DNA of 64,000 nucleotides from assembly GCA_964016885.1 (NCBI GenBank), contig OZ024749.1, forward strand, positions 20,541,751-20,605,750. Reading direction: 5' to 3'. The number at the start of each line of letters is the position of its first letter. The stretch's first letter is position 1. This stretch comes from Eledone cirrhosa (lineage: Eukaryota; Mollusca; Cephalopoda; Octopoda; Eledonidae). A program made the position numbers and the translations under genes. Shown piece after piece: positions 52,525-62,781 of this stretch. The notes beneath the pieces were generated by a model, which was not told where the DNA came from, did no database searches, and worked only from the letters and a program-made list of their open reading frames with translations.

Positions 52525-55500
52525 GGTGGACTATACCACACTGTGGTACCTACTTAGAGCTAGGTGGACTGTGACTGTTGACATAGTACAGTGGACTATT
52601 CCATACTGTGGTGCCTACTTACAGCTAGGTGGACTGGGACTGTTGGCACAGTACAGAGGACTATACCATACTGTGGTACCTACTTACAGCTAGCTGGACT
52701 GAGCTGTTGACATAATACAGTGGACTATACCATACTGTGGTACCTACTTACAGCTAGGTGAACTGTGACTATTGACAGTACAGTGGACTATACCAGACTG
52801 TGGTCCCTACTTACAGCTAGGTGGACTGAGCTGTTGACAGTACAGTGGACTATACCATACTGTGGTAGCTACTTACAGCTAGGTGGACTGTGACTGTAGG
52901 CACAGTACAGTGGACTATACCAGACTGTGGTACCTACTGACAGCTAGGTGGACTGAGATGTTGACATAGTACAGTGGACTATACCATACTGTGGTACCTA
53001 CTTACAGCTAGGTGGACTGTGACTGTTGACAGTACAGTGGACTATACCATACTGTGGTGCCTACTTACAGCTAGGTGGACTGTGACTGTTGACATAGTAG
53101 AGTGGACTATACCATACTGTGGTACCTACTTACAGCTAGGTGGACTGTGACTGTTGACAGTACAGTGGACTATACCATACTGTGGTACCTACTTACAGCT
53201 AGGTGGACTGTGACTGTTGACAGTACAGTGGACTATACCATACTGTGGTACCTACTTACAGCTTGGTGGACTATACCACACTGTGGTACCTACTTACAGC
53301 TAGGTGGACTGTGACTGTTGAAAGTACAGTGGACTATACCACACTGTGGTACCTACTTACAGCTAGGTAGACTGTGACTGTTGACAGTACAGTGGACTAT
53401 ACCATACTGTGGTACCTACTTACAGCTAAGTGGACTGTGACTGTTGGCACAGTACAGTGGACTATACCATACTGTGGTACCTACTTACAGCTAGCTGGAC
53501 TGTGACTGTTGACAGTACAGTGGACTATACCATACTGTGGTACCTACTTACAGCTAGGTGGACTGTGACTGTTGGCACAGTACAGTGGACTATACCATAC
53601 TGTGGTACCTACTTACAGCTAGGTGAACTGTGACTGTTGGCACAGTACAGTGGACTATACCATACTGTGGTACCTACTTACAGCTAGGTGGACTGTGACT
53701 GTTGGCACAGTACAGTGGAATATATCATATAGTGGTACCTACTTACAGCTAGGTGGACTGTGACTGTTGACACTACAGTGGACTATACCACACTGTGGTA
53801 CCTACTTACAGCTAGATGGACTGTGACTGTTGACAGTACAGTGGACTATACCATATTGTGGTACCTACTTACAGCTAGGTGGACTGTGACTGTTGACATA
53901 GTACAGTGGACTATACCATACTGTGGTGCCTACTTACAGCTAGGTGGACTGTGACTGTTGACAGTACAGTGGACTATACCATACTGTGGTGCCTACTTAC
54001 AGCTAGGTGGACTATGTCTGTTGACATAGTACAGTGGACTATACCATACTGTGGTACCTACTTACAGCTAGGTGGACTGTGACTGTTGACAGTACAGTGG
54101 ACAATACCAGACTGTGGTACCTACTTACAGCTAGGTGGACTGTGACTGTTGACAGTACAGTGGACTATTCCATACTGTGGTACCTACTTACAGGTAGGTG
54201 GACTGTGACTGTTGACAGTACAGTGGACTATACCATACTGTGGTACCTACTTAGAGCTAGGTGGACTGTGACTGTTGACATAGTACAGTGGACTATACCA
54301 TACTGTGGTAAATACTTACAGCTAGGTGGACTGAGCTGTTGACATAGTACAGTGGACTATACCATACTGTGGTACCTACTTACAGCTAGGTGGACTGTGA
54401 CTGTTGACAGTACAGTGGACTATACCATACTGTGGTACCTACTTACAGCTAGGTGGACTGTGACTGTTGACATATTACAGTGGACTATACCATACTGTGG
54501 TACCTACTTACAGCTAGGTGCACTGTGACTGTTGACATAGTACAGTGGACTATACCAACTGTGGTACCTACTTACAGCTAGGTAGTCTGAGCTGTTGAGA
54601 TAGTACAGTGGACTATACCATACTGTGGTACCTACTTACAGCTAGGTGGACTGTGACTGTTGACAGTACAGTGGACTATACCATACTGTGGTACCTACTT
54701 ACAGCTAGGTGGACTGTGACTGTTGACATAGTACAGTGGACTATACCAACTGTGGTACCGACTTACAGCTAGCTGGACTGAGCTGTTGACATAGTACAGT
54801 GGACTATACCATACTGTGGTACCTACTTACAGCTAGGTGGACTGTGACTGTTGACAGTACAGTGGACTATACCAGACTGTGGTACCTACTTACAGCTAGG
54901 TGGACTGTGACTGTTGGAACAGTACAGTGGACTATACCATACTGTGGTGCCTACTTACAGCTAGGTGGACTGTGACTGTTGACAGTACTGTGGACTATAC
55001 CATACTGTGGTACCTACTTACAGCTAGGTGGAGTGTGACTGTTGACATAGTACAGTGGACTATACCATACTGTGGTACCTACTTACAGCTAGGTGGAATG
55101 TGACTGTTGACATAGTACAGTGGACTATACCATACTGTGGTACCTACTTACAGCTAGGTGGACTGTGACTGTTGACATAGTACAGTGGACTATACCAAAC
55201 TGTGGTACCTACTTACAGCTAGGTGGACTGTGACTGTTGACAGTACAGTGGACTATACCATACTGTGGTACCTACTTACAGCTAGGTGGACTGTGACTGT
55301 TGACATAGTACAGTGGACTATACCATACTGTGGTACCTACTTACAGCTAGGTGGACTGAGCTGTTGACATAGTACAGTGGACTATACCATACTGTGGTAC
55401 CTACTTACAGCTAGGTAGACTGAGCTGTTGACATAGTACAGTGGACTATACCATACTGTGGTACCTACTTACAGCTAGGTGGACTGTGACTGTTGACAGT

Positions 55501-56600
55501 ACAGTGGACTATACCATACTGTGGTACCTACTTACAGCTAGGTGGACTGTGACTGTTGACATAGTACAGTGGACTATACCAACTGTGGTACCTACTTACA
55601 GCTAGCTGGACTGAGCTGTTGACATAGTACAGTGGACTATACCATACTGTGGTACCTACTTACAGCTAGCTAGACTGTGACTGTTGACAGTACAATGGAC
55701 TATACCATACTGTGGTACCTACTTACAGCTAGGTGGACTGTGACTGTTCACATAGTACAGTGGACTATACCAACTGTGGTACCTACTTACAGCTAGGTGG
55801 ACTGAGCTGTTGACATAGTACAGTGGACTATACCATACTGTTCTACCTACTTACAGCTAGGTGGACTGTGACTGTTGACAGTACAGTGGACTATACCATA
55901 CTGTGGGACCTACTTACAGCTAGGTGGACTGTGACTGTTGACATAGTACAGTGGACTATACCATACTGTTGTACCTACTTACAGCTAGGTGGACTATACC
56001 ACACTGTGGTACCTACTTAGAGCTAGGTGGACTGTGACTATTGACATAGTACAGTGGACTATACCATACTGTGGTGCCTACTTACAGCTAGGTGGACTGT
56101 GACTGTTGGCACAGTACAGTGGACTATACCATACTGTGGTACCTACTTACAGCTAGGTGGACTGTGACACTTGACAGTACAGTGGACTATACCAGACTGT
56201 GGTCCCTACTTACAGCTAGGTGGACTGAGCTGTTGACAGTACAGTGGACTATACCATACTGTGGTAGCTACTTACAGCTAGGTGGACTGTGACTGTTGGC
56301 ACAGTACAGTGGACTATACCAGACTGTGGTACCTACTGACAGCTAGGTGGACTGAGATGTTGACATAGTACAGTGGACTATACCATACTGTGGTTCCTAC
56401 TTACAGCTAGGTGGACTGTGACTTTTGACAGTACAGTGGACTATACCATACTGTGGAGCCTACTTACAGCTAGGTGGACTGTGACTGTTGACATAGTAGA
56501 GTGGACTATACCATACTGTGGTACCTACTTACAGCTAGGTGGACTGTGACTGTTGACAGTACAGTGGACTATACCATACTGTGGTACATACTTACAGCTA
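52525..56600 (+). repeat. 4,076 bp tandem duplication, left copy
   Basis: This is the same duplication that creates HORs 6 and 7, drawn at its actual edges. The left edge is the S1 unit at 52,525. The junction at about 56,597 joins a TACATACTT unit directly to an S1 unit. Confidence 0.82.
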
Positions 56601-57177
56601 GGTGGACTATACCACACTGTGGTACCTACTTAGAGCTAGGTGGACTGTGACTGTTGACATAGTACAGTGGACTATACCATACTGTGGTGCCTACTTACAG
56701 CTAGGTGGACTGGGACTGTTGGCACAGTACAGAGGACTATACCATACTGTGGTACCTACTTACAGCTAGCTGGACTGAGCTGTTGACATAGTACAGTGGA
56801 CTATACCATACTGTGGTACCTACTTACAGCTAGGTGAACTGTGACTGTTGACAGTACAGTGGACTATACCAGACTGTGGTCCCTACTTACAGCTAGGTGG
56901 ACTGAGCTGTTGACAGTACAGTGGACTATACCATACTGTGGTAGCTACTTACAGCTAGGTGGACTGTGACTGTAGGCACAGTACAGTGGACTATACCAGA
57001 CTGTGGTACCTACTGACAGCTAGGTGGACTGAGATGTTGACATAGTACAGTGGACTATACCATACTGTGGTACCTACTTACAGCTAGGTGGACTGTGACT
57101 GTTGACAGTACAGTGGACTATACCATACTGTGGTGCCTACTTACAGCTAGGTGGACTGTGACTGTTGACATAGTAGA
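53102..57177 (+). repeat. Large HOR copy 6 (4,076 bp)
   Basis: Matches the left part of HOR 5 (offset 17,540, then 17,538 as far as about 56,590) and then jumps to an S1 unit at 56,604. The amplified middle is absent. It shares the 383 bp deletion and the GGTTCCTAC unit (about 56,393) with HOR 5. Private variants include GTGGTAAATAC near 54,308 and GACAGTACTGTGG near 54,982. Confidence 0.85.
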
Positions 57178-60100
57178 GTGGACTATACCATACTGTGGTA
57201 CCTACTTACAGCTAGGTGGACTGTGACTGTTGACAGTACAGTGGACTATACCATACTGTGGTACCTACTTACAGCTAGGTGGACTGTGACTGTTGACAGT
57301 ACAGTGGACTATACCATACTGTGGTACCTACTTACAGCTTGGTGGACTATACCACACTGTGGTACCTACTTACAGCTAGGTGGACTGTGAGTGTTGAAAG
57401 TACAGTGGACTATACCACACTGTGGTACCTACTTACAGCTAGGTAGACTGTGACTGTTGACAGTACAGTGGACTATACCATACTGTGGTACCTACTTACA
57501 GCTAAGTGGACTGTGACTGTTGGCACAGTACAGTGGACTATACCATACTGTGGTACCTACTTACAGCTAGCTGGACTGTGACTGTTGACAGTACAGTGGA
57601 CTATACCATACTGTGGTACCTACTTACAGCTAGGTGGACTGTGACTGTTGGCACAGTACAGTGGACTATACCATACTGTGGTACCTACTTACAGCTAGGT
57701 GAACTGTGACTGTTGGCACAGTACAGTGGACTATACCATACTGTGGTACCTACTTACAGCTAGGTGGACCGTGACTGTTGGCACAGTACAGTGGAATATA
57801 TCATATAGTGGTACCTACTTACAGCTAGGTGGACTGTGACTGTTGACACTACAGTGGACTATACCACACTGTGGTACCTACTTACAGCTAGATGGACTGT
57901 GACTGTTGACAGTACAGTGGACTATACCATATTGTGGTACCTACTTACAGCTAGGTGGACTGTGACTGTTGACATAGTACAGTGGACTATACCATACTGT
58001 GGTGCCTACTTACAGCTAGGTGGACTGTGACTGTTGACAGTACAGTGGACTATACCATACTGTGGTGCCTACTTACAGCTAGGTGGACTATGACTGTTGA
58101 CATAGTACAGTGGACTATACCATACTGTGGTACCTACTTACAGCTAGGTGGACTGTGACTGTTGACAGTACAGTGGACAATACCAGACTGTGGTACCTAC
58201 TTACAGCTAGGTGGACTGTGACTGTTGACAGTACAGTGTACTATTCCATACTGTGGTACCTACTTACAGGTAGGTGGACTGTGACTGTTGACAGTACAGT
58301 GGACTATACCATACTGTGGTACCTACTTACAGCTAGGTGGACTGTGACTGTTGACATAGTACAGTGGACTATACCATACTGTGGTAACTACTTACAGCTA
58401 GGTGGACTGAGCTGTTGACATAGTACAGTGGACTATACCATACTGTGGTACCTACTTACAGCTAGGTGGACTGTGACTGTTGACAGTACAGTGGACTATA
58501 CCATACTGTGGTACCTACTTACAGCTAGGTGGACTGTGACTGTTGACATATTACAGTGGACTATACCATACTGTGGTACCTACTTACTGCTAGGTGCACT
58601 GTGACTGTTGACATAGTACAGTGGACTATACCAACTGTGGTACCTACTTACAGCTAGGTAGTCTGAGCTGTTGAGATAGTACAGTGGACTATACCATACT
58701 GTGGTACCTACTTACAGCTAGGTGGACTGTGACTGTTGACAGTACAGTGGACTATACCATACTGTGGTACCTACTTACAGCTAGGTGGACTGTGACTGTT
58801 GACATAGTACAGTGGTCTATACCAACTGTGGTACCGACTTACAGCTAGCTGGACTGAGCTGTTGACATAGTACAGTGGACTATACCATACTGTGGTACCT
58901 ACTTACAGCTAGGTGGACTGTGACTGTTGACAGTACAGTGGACTATACCAGACTGTGGTACCTACTTACAGCTAGGTGGACTGTGACTGTTGGAACAGTA
59001 CAGTGGACTATACCATACTGTGGTGCCTACTTACAGCTAGGTGGACTGTGACTGTTGACAGTACAGTGGACTATACCATACTGTGGTACCTACTTACAGC
59101 TAGGTGGAGTGTGACTGTTGACATAGTACAGTGGACTATACCATACTGTGGTACCTACTTACAGCTAGGTGGAATGTGACTGTTGACATAGTACAGTGGA
59201 CTATACCATACTGTGGTACCTACTTACAGCTAGGTGGACTGTGACTGTTGACATAGTACAGTGGACTATACCAAACTGTGGTACCTACTTACAGCTAGGT
59301 GGACTGTGACTGTTGACAGTACAGTGGACTATACCATACTGTGGTACCTACTTACAGCTAGGTGGACTGAGCTGTTGACATAGTACAGTGGACTATACCA
59401 TACTGTGGTACCTACTTACAGCTAGGTGGACTGAGCTGTTGACATAGTACAGTGGACTATACCATACTGTGGTACCTACTTACAGCTAGGTAGACTGAGA
59501 TGTTGACATAGTACAGTGGACTATACCATACTGTGGTACCTACTTACAGCTAGGTGGACTGTGACTGTTGACAGTACAGTGGACTATACCATACTGTGGT
59601 ACCTACTTACAGCTAGGTGGACTGTGACTATTGACATAGTACAGTGGACTATACCAACTGTGGTACCTACTTACAGCTAGCTGGACTGAGCTGTTGACAT
59701 AGTACAGTGGACTATACCATACTGTGGTACCTACTTACAGCTAGCTGGACTGTGACTGTTGACAGTACAATGGACTATACCATACTGTGGTACCTACTTA
59801 CAGCTAGGTGGACTGTGACTGTTGACATAGTACAGTGGACTATACCAACTGTGGTACCTACTTACAGCTAGGTGGACTGAGCTGTTGACATAGTACAGTG
59901 GACTATACCATACTGTTCTACCTACTTACAGCTAGGTGGACTGTGACTGTTGACAGTACAGTGGACTATACCATACTGTGGGACCTACTTACAGCTAGGT
60001 TGACTGTGACTGTTGACATAGTACAGTGGACTATACCATACTGTGGTACCTACTTACAGCTAGGTGGACTATACCACACTGTGGTACCTACTTAGAGCTA

Positions 60101-60675
60101 GGTGGACTGTGACTATTGACATATTACAGTGGACTATACCATACTGTGGTGCCTACTTACAGCTAGGTGGACTGTGACTGTTGGCACAGTACAGTGGACT
60201 ATACCATACTGTGGTACCTACTTACAGCTAGGTGGACTGTGACTCTTGACAGTACAGTGGACTATACCAGACTGTGGTCCCTACTTACAGCTAGGTGGAC
60301 TGAGCTGTTGACAGTACAGTGGACTATACCATACTGTGGTAGCTACTTACAGCTAGGTGGACTGTGACTGTTGGCACAGTACAGTGGACTATACCAGACT
60401 GTGGTACCTACTGACAGCTAGGTGGACTGAGATGTTGACATAGTACAGTGGACTATACCATACTGTGGTTCCTACTTACAGCTAGGTGGACTGTGACTTT
60501 TGACAGTACAGTGGACTATACCATACCGTGGTGCCTACTTACAGCTAGGTGGACTGTGACTGTTGACATAGTAGAGTGGACTATACCATACTGTGGTACC
60601 TACTTACAGCTAGGTGGACTGTGACTGTTGACAGTACAGTGGACTATACCATACTGTGGTACATACTTACAACTA
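56601..60675 (+). repeat. 4,076 bp tandem duplication, right copy
   Basis: Marker units lie 4,075-4,076 bp from the left copy until the TACATACTT unit near 60,660. After that the sequence continues with a full monomer instead of the S1 junction. Confidence 0.82.
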
Positions 60676-60943
60676 GGTGGACTGTGACTGTTGACAGTAC
60701 AGTGGACTATACCATACTGTGGTACCTACTTACAGCTTGGTGGTCTATACCACACTGTGGTACCTACTTACAGCTAGGTGGACTGTGACTGTTGAAAGTA
60801 CAGTGGACTATACCAGACTGTGGTACCTACTTACAGCTAGGTGGACTATACCACACTGTGGTACCTACTTACAGCTAGGTAGATTGTGACTGTTGACAGT
60901 ACAGTGGACTATACCATACTGTGGTACCTACTTACAGCTAGGT
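60001..60943 (+). repeat. 943 bp tandem duplication, left copy
   Basis: Marker units at 60,167 and 60,576 recur at 61,110 and 61,519. It contains S1, S2 and S3 short units. The left copy keeps GTTGACATAG and GGTTCCTAC, as in HOR 6. Confidence 0.83.
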
Positions 60944-61885
60944 GGACTGTGACTGTTGACATAGTACAGTGGACTATACCATACTGTGGTACCTACTTAC
61001 AGCTAGGTGGACTATACCACACTGTGGTACCTACTTAGAGCTAGGTGGACTGTTACTATTGACATAGTACAGTGGACTATACCATACTGTGGTGCCTACT
61101 TACAGCTAGGTGGACTGTGACTGTTGGCACAGTACAGTGGACTATACCATACTGTGGTACCTACTTACAGCTAGGTGGACTGTGACTCTTGACAGTACAG
61201 TGGACTATACCAGACTGTGGTCCCTACTTACAGCTAGGTGGACTGAGCTGTTGACAGTACAGTGGACTATACCATACTGTGGTAGCTACTTACAGCTAGG
61301 TGGACTGTGACTGTTGGCACAGTACAGTGGACTACACCAGACTGTGGTACCTACTGACAGCTAGGTGGACTGAGATGTTGATATAGTACAGTGGACTATA
61401 CCATACTGTGGTACCTACTTACAGCTAGGTGGACTGTGACTTTTGACAGTACAATGGACTATACCATACTGTGGTGCCTACTTACAGCTAGGTGGACTGT
61501 GACTGTTGACATAGTAGAGTGGACTATACCATACTGTGGTACCTACTTACAGCTAGGTGGACTGTGACTGTTGACAGTACAGTGGACTATACCATACTGT
61601 GGTACATACTTACAGCTAGGTGGACTGTGACTGTTGACAGTACAGTGGACTATACCATACTGTGGTACCTACTTACAGCTTGGTGGACTATACCACACTG
61701 TGGTACCTACTTACAGCTAGGTGGACTGTGACTGTTTAAAGTACAGTGGACTATACCAGACTGTGGTACCTACTTACAGCTAGGTGGACTATACCACACT
61801 GTGGTACCTACTTACAGCTAGGTAGATTGTGACTGTTGACAGTACAGTGGACTATACCATACTGTGGTACCTACTTACAGCTAAG
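60944..61885 (+). repeat. 943 bp tandem duplication, right copy
   Basis: Same order as the left copy, but with GTTGATATAG and GGTACCTAC in place of GTTGACATAG and GGTTCCTAC. These are the variants seen at the matching place in HOR 5 (51,700). The two copies therefore come from different HOR lineages, which points to unequal exchange and not simple slippage. Confidence 0.8.
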
Positions 61886-62781
61886 TGGACTGTGACTGTT
61901 GGCACAGTACCGTGGACTATACCAAACTGTGGTACCTGCTTACAGCTAGCTGGACTGTGACTGTTGACAGTACAGTGGACTATACCATACTGTGGTACCT
62001 ACTTACAGCTAGGTGGACTGTGACTGTTGGCACAGTACAGTGGACTATACCATACTGTGGTACCTACTTACAGCTAGGTGGACTTTGACTGTTGACAGTA
62101 CAGTGGACTATACCATACTGTGGTACCTACTTACAGCTAGGTGGACTGTGACTGTTGACATAGTACAGTGGACTATACCATACTGTGGTACCTACTTACA
62201 GCTAGGTGGACTATACCACACTGTGGTACCTACTTAGAGCTAGGTGGACTGTGACTGTTGACATAGTACAGTGGACTATACCATACTGTGGTGCCTACTT
62301 ACAGCTAGGTGGACTGGGACTGTTGGCACAGTAGAGAGGACTATACCATACTGTGGTACCTACTTACAGCTAGCTGGACTGAGCTGTTGACATAGTATAG
62401 TGGACTATACCATACTGTGGTACCTACTTACAGCTAGGTGAACTGTGACTGTTGACAGTACAGTGGACTATACCAGACTGTGGTCCCTACTTACAGCTAG
62501 GTGGACTGAGCTGTTGACAGTACAGTGGACTATACCATACTGTGGTAGCTACTTACAGCTAGGTGGACTGTGACTGTAGGCACAGTACAGTGGACTATAC
62601 CAGACTGTGGTACCTACTGACAGCTAGGTGGACTGAGATGTTGACATAGTACAGTGGACTATACCATACTGTGGTACCTACTTACAGCTAGGTGGACTGT
62701 GACTGTTGACAGTACAGTGGACTATACCATACTGTGGTGCCTACTTACAGCTAGGTGGACTGTGACTGTTGACATAGTAGA

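Larger units (their letters stand above)
35625..53101 (+). repeat. Large HOR copy 5, internally amplified to 17,477 bp
   Basis: The outer ends match HOR 4 and HOR 6, but the middle has been expanded. A block of about 9 kb starting near 36,335 is repeated from 45,260, and inside the first block a 1,929 bp segment is doubled. Sequence right of about 51,260 resumes the HOR 4 order at an offset of 17,477 (33,953 to 51,430; 34,728 to 52,205). Compared with HORs 1-4 it lacks 383 bp near 37,860. The interval from the CCAAACTG unit to the GTTCTACC unit is 638 bp instead of 1,021 bp. Confidence 0.85.
57178..62781 (+). repeat. Large HOR copy 7 (5,604 bp)
   Basis: Matches HOR 6 at 4,076 bp, slipping to 4,075 bp after 59,898, up to about 60,672. 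It then matches the right part of HOR 5 at offset 9,680 (52,205 to 61,885). A 943 bp tandem duplication lies inside. Shared with HOR 6: GTAGTCTGAGC and GTGGGACC variants. Confidence 0.85.
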
